Below are positions 55,916 through 64,000 of a stretch of DNA of 64,000 bases, one piece after another. Source of the stretch: Lachnospiraceae bacterium (GTDB lineage Bacteria > Bacillota > Clostridia > Lachnospirales > Lachnospiraceae); contig VSNY01000003.1 of assembly GCA_009774535.1 (NCBI GenBank), positions 3,017 through 67,016 on the forward strand, given 5' to 3'. The position numbers and the translations under genes are program-made. The notes below the pieces were generated by a model, which saw nothing but the letters and a program-made list of their open reading frames with translations, was not told the DNA's origin and did not search any database. The first letter of the stretch is position 1, and each line of letters begins with the position of its first letter.

Positions 55916-56443
55916 TTACATATAATATTTTGCAACCGCGATACTTGCCGCCGCCCCGGTAATAGCCGCCAGCATTGCGCCTGATAATGTCCAGCGTGTT
56001 TTTTTAACTTTCACCGACATATAATAGACAGACATAGTATAAAATACGGTTTCTGTGGAACTCATCATAATCGAAGCGATATTTCCAAGCATCGAATCCG
56101 TTCCGTATTTTTTGAAAATATCCAGAACAAGCCCGGTTGCCGCAGAATTGGAAAACAGGCGAACCACAAAAACAGGTATGATTTCCCCAGGCATGAACCG
56201 ATCACTGATCAATGATCCAAATAGCGCAGACACAGCATCCAGCAGGCCGGAAGCACGCAAAATACCGACTGCAACCATTAACCCGATCAGCGTCGGCATG
56301 ATTTTTATCACCGTATGAAAACCATCCTGAGCTCCGCGGATAAATTCTTCGTAAATATTCAGCTTTTGCAGCAATCCGGTCCCTACAATGTAAAAGATCA
56401 GCAGCGGAATGATCGTATTTGATAAAAATAAGAGAAACTTCAT
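55916..56443 (-). CDS. spmB: Spore maturation protein B
   Basis: The 175-residue membrane protein has YEEFIRGAQDGFHTVIKIMPTLIGLMVAVG and the nucleoside-recognition (Gate) signature NSAATGLVLDIFKKYGTDSMLGNIASIMMSSTETVFY in part. SpmA/SpmB promote dehydration of the spore core. spmA is not adjacent, which is unusual since the two are normally paired or fused. Confidence 0.92.
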   Translation of the reverse strand: MKFLLFLSNTIIPLLIFYIVGTGLLQKLNIYEEFIRGAQDGFHTVIKIMPTLIGLMVAVGILRASGLLDAVSALFGSLISDRFMPGEIIPVFVVRLFSNSAATGLVLDIFKKYGTDSMLGNIASIMMSSTETVFYTMSVYYMSVKVKKTRWTLSGAMLAAITGAAASIAVAKYYM

Positions 56444-56497
56444 AAAAACATACCTTTTTTCTGCATTCTTGTTATATGTATGCTATATAAAGCTCAT

Positions 56498-57412
56498 TCA
56501 TGACTTAGAGGTTGAATTCCCCTTACGTTGAATCTCAATACCATCATAATAATATTTTAAGATCTGCTCATAACTGCTGCCGTCTTTCGCCATCTCGTTT
56601 GCACCAAACTGGCTCATACCATATCCCTGTCCGTACCCTTTCGTAACGATCCGAACCTGTCCGTCCACTTCCTTGACCGAAAAACAGGTTGAATTTAAAG
56701 AAAATACTTCCTTAAAATCTTCCCCTGTGATCTTCTGCCCCGGCAGCTGCATAGTCAGCACATAAGAAGCGCTGTCCCGTTCGATCGCGGACACCATTTT
56801 CTCCACATCATCCTCTGGAAATTCCAGATCCGGATACGCGGAACGCAGCTTGTTACGAAATTGTTTTTTACTTAGGAACCCGATATTTAAAAACTGTTCG
56901 CTGCGGAAATCAAAGACGCTTGGCACTGTCTTTAAATAAGGCAGCGCTTTCTTTTTTCCTGTTTTCGCAAGTTCTCTTGTCTTTCCCGCACTGACAAAAT
57001 GATAGGGAAGCTGGACCACCTTTTCATCGCAGGTTACATATTCTCCAGCCGTCTCTTCCACGCAGCTGATCAGCTGTTCATAATATTTTTGAAAATCCCT
57101 GCCGCCCAGCTTTTCCCGCAGCTTTTCCCTTGTTGTATGTTCCGGCTCCGCTACGTCATGTTCCTTCGCATAGAAAAAATTGGTACGGGCAATCACTGCC
57201 TGTGCCTTTAATGCCTCCTTCTCATAAGTGAGCGGCATTTCATTTGCGAGCATCAGCACCAGCTCGTCCGTATTCTCGTCCACCTTGTCTTCCTCTGTTT
57301 CCTCATCCTGCATATCGCCCAAAAAATCACCCTGGACAACGAAGGTAACGAGGTATGGCAGGCATATAATAATAATAATCAGTGATAACAGGGTTTTTAT
57401 TCTTTCTATCAT
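56498..57412 (-). CDS. SpoIID/LytB-type peptidoglycan lytic protein
   Basis: I start at ATG 57412 (MIERIKTLLSLI); an upstream frame start at 57445 is possible, and neither has a strong ribosome site. The 304 residues comprise a signal/anchor helix, an acidic segment and a SpoIID domain with the catalytic-Glu region NEMPLTYEKEALKAQAVIARTNFF and the C-terminal GYGQGYGMSQFGANEMA. SpoIID is a lytic transglycosylase required for engulfment; this may be that gene or a vegetative relative. Confidence 0.85.
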   Translation of the reverse strand: MIERIKTLLSLIIIIICLPYLVTFVVQGDFLGDMQDEETEEDKVDENTDELVLMLANEMPLTYEKEALKAQAVIARTNFFYAKEHDVAEPEHTTREKLREKLGGRDFQKYYEQLISCVEETAGEYVTCDEKVVQLPYHFVSAGKTRELAKTGKKKALPYLKTVPSVFDFRSEQFLNIGFLSKKQFRNKLRSAYPDLEFPEDDVEKMVSAIERDSASYVLTMQLPGQKITGEDFKEVFSLNSTCFSVKEVDGQVRIVTKGYGQGYGMSQFGANEMAKDGSSYEQILKYYYDGIEIQRKGNSTSKS

Positions 57413-57485
57413 GTTATCATAGTATGCACCAATTAGAAAAAACATGAATGTTATTGTAAGATTCTTTTATGATTATTCTCTGATT

Positions 57486-58355
57486 CTAAATCTGCCTCAT
57501 ATCCATAGAATCTGAAAGCGCCGCAAACTGTGCCAATGTCAGCATTTCCCCGCGTATATCCGCCGGCAGACCTAGTATACGTATTTTCTCACAAATCTCT
57601 TCTTTGGATAATGTGATTCCCGGAAAATGATCCAGGCCATTTGCAAGCGTTTTCCTGCGCTGCTGAAAGGAAGCTCTGATCATAGCAAACATCTGTTTTT
57701 CATCTTTTACATGGACAGGCGGATGTTTATGGCATGTCAGACAGATCACGGCGCTGCCTACCGACGGCCTTGGCATAAAGCAATTTGCAGGAACATTGGC
57801 GATAATCTGCGGTTTTGCATAATATTGAACGGCCAGGGACAACGCTCCATAATCTTTGGACCCAGGCCCTGCCTTCATGCGTTCCGCAACTTCTTTCTGT
57901 ACCATAACCGTAACGCTATGCAGCGGCACATGACTTTCAAATAATCCCATCAGAATAGGTGTCGTAATGTAATACGGCAGGTTCGCTACGACTTTGATCG
58001 GTTTTCCGCCGTTTTTTTCTTCTACAAAACGCTGGATATCCATTTTTAAAATATCTTCATTGATCACCGTCACATTGTCATAACCGCTCAATGTTTCCTG
58101 CAGGATCGGAATCAGATTGCGGTCGATTTCCACTGCTGCCACAGCGCCTGCATACTCGCATAAAAACTGCGTCATCGTCCCAATCCCAGGCCCGATCTCC
58201 AAAACGGTTTCCTCTTTGGTAATCGCCGCAGAAGTCATGATCTTATCCATTACATGTGCGTCAATTAAAAAATTCTGCCCAAATTTTTTCTGGAACCGGA
58301 ATTTATATTTCTGTAAGATTTCTATTGTCTTTTGAGGATGAATTAATTCTGCCAT
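57486..58355 (-). CDS. rsmA: 16S rRNA dimethyladenosine transferase RsmA
   Basis: The 289-residue product has the SAM motif VLEIGPGIGTMTQFL, acidic VAAVEIDRNLIPIL and the catalytic NLPYYIT. It dimethylates A1518 and A1519 near the 3' end of 16S rRNA. It follows tatD by 58 nt, a common arrangement. Confidence 0.97.
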   Translation of the reverse strand: MAELIHPQKTIEILQKYKFRFQKKFGQNFLIDAHVMDKIMTSAAITKEETVLEIGPGIGTMTQFLCEYAGAVAAVEIDRNLIPILQETLSGYDNVTVINEDILKMDIQRFVEEKNGGKPIKVVANLPYYITTPILMGLFESHVPLHSVTVMVQKEVAERMKAGPGSKDYGALSLAVQYYAKPQIIANVPANCFMPRPSVGSAVICLTCHKHPPVHVKDEKQMFAMIRASFQQRRKTLANGLDHFPGITLSKEEICEKIRILGLPADIRGEMLTLAQFAALSDSMDMRQI

Positions 58356-58413
58356 ACAATCCTTTCCAGGCGCGGCATCATCTGCGATTTTCGGTACAGA
58401 TCATGCCTGTGCT

Positions 58414-59187
58414 TTATGCTATCTGATATAAATTACATGCGTTTTTTTCTGTTGTACGGATAACTTCCACGGTATCTATCCCTTTGATTTCAGCAATTTT
58501 TTCTGCCACATAAGAAAGATATAACGAACTGTTTCGTTTTCCCCGATATGGTTCCGGAGCCAGGTAGGGACAGTCCGTCTCAAGTACCAGCGATTCCAGC
58601 GGGATTCTCTCCACTGTTTCAACCAATTTTTTCGCATTCTTAAATGTAACGACACCGCCAACTCCGATATAATATCCCATCTGCACATACTGTTCCGCCT
58701 GCTCCGGCGCATAGGAAAAACAATGAATCACTCCCGGGATCTTTCTGCTATAGGCTTCCTGCATCATAACAAGCGTATCCTGCGCTGCATCCCTGGAATG
58801 AATAATAACCGGAAGGCCGGCCTCCTGCGCGACGATCAGCTGCCTGTAGAACCAATCCCTCTGCATTTTCCGAACAGACGCATCTTTTTCCCAATAATAA
58901 TCCAGACCAATCTCTCCAATGGCAACCACTTTAGCATGCGATGCCTGGCTCCGCAGCCAGTCAATCCCTGTTTCATCCAGACATGAAATTTCACTTGGAT
59001 GCACGCCGACTGCTGCATAGATCTGATCATACTGATTGGCCAGAGAAAGGCTTTGCCTGGAAGTCTCCAGTGAAGAACCTACATTCACAATTTTCCCAAT
59101 TCCATGCATCTGCATAGAAGCCAGCAGCTGATCCCTGTCATCATCAAACTTTTTATTTTCATAGTGCGCATGCGTTTCAAAAATCAT
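58414..59187 (-). CDS. TatD-family metal-dependent hydrolase
   Basis: The 257-residue TIM-barrel hydrolase has His-x-His (FETHAHYENKKF), AIGEIGLDYYW, VIHSRDAAQDTL, GVIHCFSYAPEQA and LETDCPYLAPEPYRG. Members have DNase or D-aminoacyl deacylase activity. It lies between metG and rsmA, the usual Firmicutes order. Confidence 0.94.
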   Translation of the reverse strand: MIFETHAHYENKKFDDDRDQLLASMQMHGIGKIVNVGSSLETSRQSLSLANQYDQIYAAVGVHPSEISCLDETGIDWLRSQASHAKVVAIGEIGLDYYWEKDASVRKMQRDWFYRQLIVAQEAGLPVIIHSRDAAQDTLVMMQEAYSRKIPGVIHCFSYAPEQAEQYVQMGYYIGVGGVVTFKNAKKLVETVERIPLESLVLETDCPYLAPEPYRGKRNSSLYLSYVAEKIAEIKGIDTVEVIRTTEKNACNLYQIA

Positions 59188-59244
59188 AGACTTCTCCTAA
59201 TAAAACTTTATTTACGGCTAACTGGCAATCTGAACCGTTCAGGC

Positions 59245-59293
59245 AAAAAAACTTGCGCATTCAGCATATCCCATACTGTCTGCACAAGTTTTC
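59245..59293 (-). terminator. Terminator of metG
   Basis: The minus-strand stem AAAACTTGTGC / GCGCAAGTTTT with T7 after it lies about 70 nt past the metG stop. Confidence 0.8.
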
Positions 59294-59361
59294 TAATCAG
59301 GCATTCCGCTGGTTTTTACAAGCGATCATGATCCATTCCCGTCGGCTGCATTCCCCACTTA

Positions 59362-61332
59362 TTAACAGATTTCCGCTCCCGACGGCATCTTTTTCTCCGG
59401 CGCCATCAGCGAAAGTTCGCCGTTTTCATCTTCAGCACACAGCAGCATCCCTTCAGACAGCACGCCTGCCAGTTTTGCCGGTTTCAAATTCACAAGAACC
59501 ATCACTTTTTTGCCTACCATCTCTTCCGGCGTATAATGCTTGCGGATGCCTGATACAATCTGCTTCACCTGACTGCCGATCTTTACCTGCGAACAAAGCA
59601 GCTTTTTCGATTTTTCTACCGCTTTACATGCAATAATCTCGCCAACCTGAAACTGCATTTTTTCAAAATCATCAAATGTAATCTCCGCTTTTGGCTCCAG
59701 ATCAATAACCGGACTGTCTTCTGCCTGTTCCGCTTCCTGAGTTTCTTCCGGTTTTTCCGGATGCAGTGCGTTTACGCGATCCAACACTTCCTTAATATCC
59801 AAACGCGCAAATAAAATCTCCGGTTTTTCCGTCACCTTTGTTCCACTCACATAATGACCAAATGTTCCCAGCTGGTCAAACGGAACTTCTTCTGCATGCA
59901 GCTGGCTGCATATATTAGCAGCTGTATCCGGCATAAAGCTCTTTAACAGCGTAGCGCCGATTGTAATGCTCTCTACAAGATTATACATAACTTCGGACAG
60001 TCTTGGCTTTTTCGCATCGTCTTTTGCCAGAATCCATGGCGTTGTTTCATCGATATATTTATTACAGCGTTTAAACAGCTGGAAGATTTCTGTAATCGCA
60101 TCCGCAACACGCAGCTGCTCCATTTTCGCAGTCACTTTTCCTGCCGTTTTCGTTACAACTTCTTTTAAATCCTTATCTACATCTTCTATAACTCCGGTAG
60201 ATGACACAATACCGTCAAAATATTTATTGCTCATGGAAATAGTACGGTTCACCAGATTTCCAAGCGTATTCGCCAGTTCGGAATTTAACCGTTCCACAAG
60301 CAGTTCCCAGGAAATCATGCCGTCATTGTCAAACGGCATCTCATGCAGCACAAAAAAACGCACGGCGTCGACCTCGAAAAATTGTGCGAGTTCATCTGCA
60401 TACAGCACATTCCCTTTGGACTTACTCATTTTCCCGTCGCTTTGAATCAGCCACGGATGTCCGAAAATCTGCTTTGGCAGCGGCAAATCCAGCGCCATTA
60501 AGAAAATCGGCCAGTAAATCGTATGAAAACGAATAATATCTTTACCGATCAAATGAAGATCTGCAGGCCAGTTTTTCTCAAACGCTTCGTCAGATGTCCC
60601 ATCACACTCATAACCAATCCCGGTAATGTAGTTTGTAAGCGCATCCAGCCATACGTAAACGACATGCTTAGGATCAAAGTCTACCGGAATCCCCCAGTTA
60701 AATGACGTTCTTGAAACGCACAAATCCTGCAGCCCTGGCAGCAGAAAATTGTTCATCATTTCATTTTTCCGCGATACCGGCTGTATAAACTCTGGGTGTT
60801 CATTCATATGAGCGATTAAGCGGTCTGCATATTTGCTCATTTTAAAGAAATACGCTTCTTCTTTTGCAGGCTTTACATCACGGCCGCAGTCCGGACATTT
60901 CCCGTCCACCAGCTGAGATTCTGTCCAAAAAGACTCGCATGGCGTACAATACAGCCCTTCATATGAGCTTTTATAAATATCTCCCTGCTCATACAGCTTT
61001 TTAAAAATCTTCTGCACCTGCTTTTCATGTTCTTCATCTGTTGTACGAATAAAGTAATCATAGGAACAATTCATCAAATCCCAGATTTCACGAATCTCCT
61101 GCGTGATGCGGTCCACATATTCCTTTGGCGTAATACCTGCTTCCTGCGCCTTTTGTTCAATTTTCTGCCCATGTTCGTCCGTCCCGGTCTGAAAGAATAC
61201 CTCGTATCCTTCCTGCCTTTTAAAACGCGCCACAGCATCAGCCAGCACAATTTCGTACGTATTTCCAATATGCGGCTTGCCGGATGCATAGACGATTGCA
61301 GTTGTAATATAATAATTGCCCTTCTTGCTCAT
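59362..61332 (-). CDS. metG: Methionine--tRNA ligase
   Basis: The 656-residue product has the class I HIGH motif (YASGKPHIGNTYEI), zinc knuckle CTPCESFW...CPDCGRD, KMSKS (SDGKMSKSKGN), an anticodon-binding helical domain and a C-terminal EMAP/tRNA-binding domain (DFEKMQFQVGEIIACKAVEKSKKLL). It charges initiator and elongator tRNA-Met. No T-box or SAM riboswitch was seen upstream. Confidence 0.97.
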   Translation of the reverse strand: MSKKGNYYITTAIVYASGKPHIGNTYEIVLADAVARFKRQEGYEVFFQTGTDEHGQKIEQKAQEAGITPKEYVDRITQEIREIWDLMNCSYDYFIRTTDEEHEKQVQKIFKKLYEQGDIYKSSYEGLYCTPCESFWTESQLVDGKCPDCGRDVKPAKEEAYFFKMSKYADRLIAHMNEHPEFIQPVSRKNEMMNNFLLPGLQDLCVSRTSFNWGIPVDFDPKHVVYVWLDALTNYITGIGYECDGTSDEAFEKNWPADLHLIGKDIIRFHTIYWPIFLMALDLPLPKQIFGHPWLIQSDGKMSKSKGNVLYADELAQFFEVDAVRFFVLHEMPFDNDGMISWELLVERLNSELANTLGNLVNRTISMSNKYFDGIVSSTGVIEDVDKDLKEVVTKTAGKVTAKMEQLRVADAITEIFQLFKRCNKYIDETTPWILAKDDAKKPRLSEVMYNLVESITIGATLLKSFMPDTAANICSQLHAEEVPFDQLGTFGHYVSGTKVTEKPEILFARLDIKEVLDRVNALHPEKPEETQEAEQAEDSPVIDLEPKAEITFDDFEKMQFQVGEIIACKAVEKSKKLLCSQVKIGSQVKQIVSGIRKHYTPEEMVGKKVMVLVNLKPAKLAGVLSEGMLLCAEDENGELSLMAPEKKMPSGAEIC

Positions 61333-61412
61333 ATTCTGATTCCTGTAACCTTTCCTTCACATGTATTCTATATATATTTTGTAGTTTCGCTTTTCATATT
61401 TATTTGATATTC

Positions 61413-61553
61413 AGTATCCAGTATTCAATATTCAGATAAAAACTGTGCAGAAATAATATTCATTGGAAATTCATTACTCAGTATTCAGTCAGATAGAAAC
61501 TGTGCAGAAATAACTTTCCAAACTATACAGGATTCAAGTTATTTTTGCACAGT
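61413..61553. repeat. Degenerate 57-bp tandem repeat ending in a long hairpin
   Basis: CTGTGCAGAAATAA at 61443..61456 recurs at 61500..61513 (57-nt offset), each preceded by related TATTCAGTAT sequence. The second copy is the left arm of an 18-bp hairpin whose right arm reads AGTTATTTTTGCACAGTT. Confidence 0.8.
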
Positions 61554-61635
61554 TCCTTAAACTGCCTGTCGCCATTGGCTGATGATTCCCCGCATTACAG
61601 CCGGATCTACGCAAGACCTGCATAAATCCGGCCGA

Positions 61636-61753
61636 ATATAATCCTTAACCGTCCAGATGATCCACTGAACTGCTGCTATGCTACGATCTGCTGTATATGA
61701 TCCTTAACCGTCCAGATGATCCACTGAACTGCTGCTATGCTACGATCTGCTGT
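61636..61753. repeat. 59-bp tandem duplication, two copies with one mismatch
   Basis: 61636..61694 and 61695..61753 differ only at one position (ATATAATCC against ATATGATCC). The unit includes CCTTAACCGTCCAGATGATC and CTGCTATGCTACGATCTGCT. It lies downstream of the zinc-ribbon gene and encodes nothing obvious. Confidence 0.95.
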
Positions 61754-61828
61754 TCTAAAACCAGTACGTCTTTCACTTCTGATAATTCAGATAATCCGCT
61801 GAACTGCCTATATAATCTGTTCTTTCTG

Positions 61829-62410
61829 TTACTCTGTATCAACGGACGTATCTTCAGTAACTGACTTGTATGAAATGTCTGCAACCGTGTCTGCTGCCGT
61901 CTGCACATCTGCATCTTGCGTAACTGCTGTATCAGCCTCGCCTTCTGCAGCTGACTGTTCCGGATCTTCCATATCGTCAGCCGCAGCATCTGCACTTTCC
62001 GCATCCGCCTCGTCTTCAAAAATATCCTCTAAATCTTCTTCCTCTTCCTTTTTCGGTTTTACAAGCTTCGTACCGCATTTTGAACAGAAATCTGCCTCTA
62101 TCGGCATATCCTGGCCGCACGCTGTACATTTTACAGTGCCTTTGATCTGACCCAGCTGCTGTTTTAACTCGTCTAACACTTCCAGCGCATCTTTAATCAG
62201 CAGCATCTGCTCTTTAAACTCTTTTTCTTCATCATCCTTATGTGTATCATAATAAATCTTACCGATTTCCAGATACAGTTTATTTAAATAATCCTGCTTT
62301 GCCCGTATTTCCATGCGGAGCCTTGCCAATTCCGAAAGATCTTTTGCTCTTTGTGTAGCGTCTTTGGATACGGATATGATCGTATCTCCCAGTTTATCGA
62401 ACAATTCCAT
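61829..62410 (-). CDS. Zinc-ribbon protein with acidic C-terminus
   Basis: ATG 62410 has AAAGG 9 nt upstream and gives 193 residues. An N-terminal helical/coiled-coil part (MELFDKLGDTIISVSKDATQ..., ELARLRMEIRAKQDYLNKLYLEIGK) leads to a zinc ribbon (CTACGQDMP...FCSKCGTKL, about 112-135) and a long Asp/Glu/Ala-rich tail. No membrane segment. The pattern is common in Clostridia and has no assigned function. The gene is divergent from the T-box-tyrS unit. Confidence 0.75.
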   Translation of the reverse strand: MELFDKLGDTIISVSKDATQRAKDLSELARLRMEIRAKQDYLNKLYLEIGKIYYDTHKDDEEKEFKEQMLLIKDALEVLDELKQQLGQIKGTVKCTACGQDMPIEADFCSKCGTKLVKPKKEEEEDLEDIFEDEADAESADAAADDMEDPEQSAAEGEADTAVTQDADVQTAADTVADISYKSVTEDTSVDTE

Positions 62411-62595
62411 GTTATCCATCCTTTCCACACTTCATTTAATGAAATGTTATGTGTTGTAGGCTTACTTATATGCCATTATAATATGTGCCTGTGTATTTTG
62501 CAATATGAATTTGCGAAACTTGATTTTCTACCTCCCGTCTTTATTATTTAATAAGCAATATTATATTATATATAATATTATTTGTCAACATCCTA

Positions 62596-62624
62596 TTGAC
62601 ATTTTCAAAAAGAAACACTATAAT
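62596..62624 (+). promoter_or_regulatory. Consensus promoter of the tyrS T-box transcript
   Basis: Exact TTGACA (62596..62601) and TATAAT (62619..62624) with 17-nt spacing. An AT-only palindrome-like stretch lies just upstream (about 62560..62580). Confidence 0.88.
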
Positions 62625-62630
62625 GCAAGG

Positions 62631-63011
62631 CAAACTATAAAGAAAAGGCTGTGACGGGAACAAGTACTGATAAGCGGATCATACAGAAAGCAACCGGCTG
62701 ATGAGAGGTGCATGCAAAACTTATCACGAATACATCCCTGAGCTTTGCACCAAACGGAATGCAGCAGTCAAATACTGCACATAACAATGATAACCACACA
62801 TTCCCAGTAGGATGCAACGGAATAACGCCCGTTATCGTGTTACAGTATTTTAAGACTGCCGTCAGATCATTTATTTCTACATCACTTGGTCCGCGCAGTT
62901 TTTCAGAATACTGACTGAGGCAGTTCATGCGAATGGGCTGTAAATGAAGGTGGTAACACGGGTGCAGTGACTCGTCCTGATTGATCTTAAGATCAACAGG
63001 ACGTTTTTTTA
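62631..63011 (+). promoter_or_regulatory. T-box riboswitch, tyrosine type
   Basis: The leader has the Stem I elements (GACGGGAACAAGTA, then GATGAGAGG), a specifier region CACGAATACATCC with candidate Tyr codon TAC at 62731..62733, and the conserved T-box GAAGGTGGTAACACGGGTG at 62946..62964, ending in a terminator. Uncharged tRNA-Tyr pairs with the specifier and T-box and stabilises the antiterminator, allowing tyrS transcription. Confidence 0.93.
62974..63011 (+). terminator. Regulated terminator of the T-box
   Basis: Stem GTCCTG..GATC / GATC..CAGGAC followed by G and seven T; its left arm overlaps the sequence next to the T-box, as the switch requires. Confidence 0.92.
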
Positions 63012-63047
63012 TTTTAGAATATTAGAAATTAGAAAGGAAGAATCACT

Positions 63048-64000
63048 ATGACATTATACGAAGAATTAACGGCGCGCGGGCTGATCGCGCAGGTGACAGA
63101 CGAAGCGGAGATCAAAGATCTGATTAATAACGGCAAAGCCATCTTTTACATTGGCTTTGACCCTACCGCTGACAGCCTTCATGTCGGCCACTTTATGGCG
63201 CTCTGCCTGATGAAGCGCCTTCAGATGGCTGGAAACCGCCCAATTGCGCTGATCGGCGGCGGCACTGCCATGATCGGCGATCCATCCGGCCGTTCGGATA
63301 TGCGGCAAATGATGACACCCGAAATCATCCAGCACAACTGTGACTGTTTCAAGCAGCAGATGAGCCGCTTTATCGATTTTTCTGAAGGCAAAGCAATGAT
63401 GGTAAATAACGCGGACTGGCTGATGGATCTGAATTATATTGACGTCCTGCGCGAAGTCGGCGCGCACTTCAGCGTAAACCGCATGCTTACTGCAGAATGC
63501 TACAAGCAGCGGATGGAAAAAGGCTTAAGTTTCCTGGAATTTAATTATATGATTATGCAAAGCTATGATTTTTACACATTATTCCAGAAATATGGCTGCA
63601 ATATGCAGTTCGGCGGCGATGACCAATGGAGCAATATGCTCGGCGGCACGGAACTGATCCGCCGCAAACTCGGCAAAGACGCTTATGCCATGACCATTAA
63701 CCTATTGTTAAATTCAGAAGGCAAAAAAATGGGAAAAACACAGTCCGGCGCTGTATGGCTGGACCCTGCAAAAACTACTCCATTTGATTTTTACCAGTAC
63801 TGGAGAAATGTTTCTGACGCGGATGTGCTGAAATGTCTGCGGATGCTGACCTTCCTCCCGTTAGAGCAGATCGATGAAATGGATCAGTGGCAAGGCAGCC
63901 AGTTAAATACCGCAAAAGAAATCCTTGCTTTTGAACTTACGAAACTGGTTCATGGGGAAGAGGAAGCGCAAAAAGCACAAAACGGCGCGCGGGCTTTATT
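63048..64000 (+). CDS. tyrS: Tyrosine--tRNA ligase, 3'-truncated by the window
   Basis: The frame is open from ATG 63048 (AAAGGAAG upstream) to the window end, 317 codons visible. The class I motifs are [11 protein letters not shown] (HIGH), [10 protein letters not shown] and KMGKT (KMSKS). The missing part should include the rest of the anticodon-binding and S4-like domains. It is controlled by the T-box leader. Confidence 0.97.
   Translation, partial: MTLYEELTARGLIAQVTDEAEIKDLINNGKAIFYIGFDPTADSLHVGHFMALCLMKRLQMAGNRPIALIGGGTAMIGDPSGRSDMRQMMTPEIIQHNCDCFKQQMSRFIDFSEGKAMMVNNADWLMDLNYIDVLREVGAHFSVNRMLTAECYKQRMEKGLSFLEFNYMIMQSYDFYTLFQKYGCNMQFGGDDQWSNMLGGTELIRRKLGKDAYAMTINLLLNSEGKKMGKTQSGAVWLDPAKTTPFDFYQYWRNVSDADVLKCLRMLTFLPLEQIDEMDQWQGSQLNTAKEILAFELTKLVHGEEEAQKAQNGARAL

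Larger units (their letters stand above)
61333..61828. other. Repeat-bearing gap upstream of metG
   Basis: No credible gene. It contains a degenerate 57-bp tandem repeat (61413..61513), a long hairpin (arms 61498..61515 and 61536..61553) and a 59-bp tandem duplication (61636..61753). The metG promoter must lie in its left part but I cannot place it. The AACTGTGCA(G/A)AAATAA element occurs three times, once inverted. Confidence 0.7.

Noticed and set aside
61333..61828. T-box or SAM riboswitch upstream of metG
   Set aside because: No T-box core, no specifier stem and no SAM-type junction; the structure present is explained by repeats.
61735..62019. 94-codon minus-strand ORF overlapping the zinc-ribbon gene
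   Set aside because: Shifted frame of the acidic tail region of the zinc-ribbon gene; Arg/Gln-rich product typical of out-of-frame reading.
62635..62928. 97-codon minus-strand ORF in the tyrS leader
   Set aside because: It lies inside the structured T-box RNA and has no ribosome site or recognisable domain.

Overview
This window looks like chromosomal DNA from a spore-forming member of the Lachnospiraceae (Clostridia, Firmicutes); the genus cannot be fixed from sequence alone. The reasons are Gram-positive style TTGACA/TATAAT promoters and AGGAGG ribosome sites, a T-box ahead of tyrS, a large-type SRP RNA with an Alu domain, sporulation-related genes (spmB, a SpoIID-type protein, a CwlD-type amidase, a GH18 hydrolase), MecA, GdpP, DUF5711 and YesN/YesM regulators. 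No rRNA, prophage, insertion sequence or CRISPR array was seen.

Layout. 0-5 kb: the end of a surface protein with InlB-type repeats, then a minus-strand run of envelope genes (CvpA-like, DUF5711, LysM). 4.8-8.8 kb: recR, ybaB, dnaX and a phosphofructokinase. 9-19.5 kb: a sugar-sensing and uptake block. A YesN/YesM two-component system with two extracytoplasmic sugar-binding proteins on the plus strand converges on mglC-mglA-mglB on the minus strand. 19.7-28.5 kb: pepD, a PqqD-like protein, an OPT transporter, tRNA-Ser(CGA), larB, a HAD phosphatase, SRP RNA, an AAA-ATPase/nuclease-like protein and a secreted transglutaminase-like protein. 28.7 kb: a minimal tyrosine recombinase. 29.4-36.7 kb: a complete F-type ATP synthase operon whose c subunit carries the sodium-type ligand set. 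36.8-41 kb: a phosphatase-like protein without its catalytic Cys, TsaC/Sua5, CwlD and a GH18 hydrolase. 41.3-44.1 kb: an unusual set made of a Ser/Thr kinase fused to a TadZ-like P-loop domain, a second P-loop protein, a SAF-domain protein and small ORFs. 44.3-64 kb: mecA, DUF1858, a MerR-type regulator, ferredoxin, dnaB-rplI-gdpP, a DHH phosphoesterase, rpsF-ssb-rpsR, DUF951, a sirtuin, spmB, a SpoIID-like protein, rsmA-tatD, metG, a zinc-ribbon protein and T-box-tyrS, which runs off the window.

The strongest novelty is MglB (18082..19449). It reads as a natural circular permutant of the galactose/glucose-binding protein: the first ~80 residues of the usual fold sit at the C-terminus, and the mature N-terminus begins in the middle of the usual N-lobe. 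Nearly all sugar-binding residues are kept. The neighbouring paralogue at 13492..14547 has the ordinary order and serves as an internal control. The partner permease MglC carries a ~220-residue charged, probably coiled-coil N-terminal extension. A second theme is tandem duplication of about 42-64 bp at gene boundaries (13406..13490, 24695..24815, 61413..61513, 61636..61753). The one between the HAD gene and larB creates a chimeric 22-codon ORF with a better ribosome site than larB itself.
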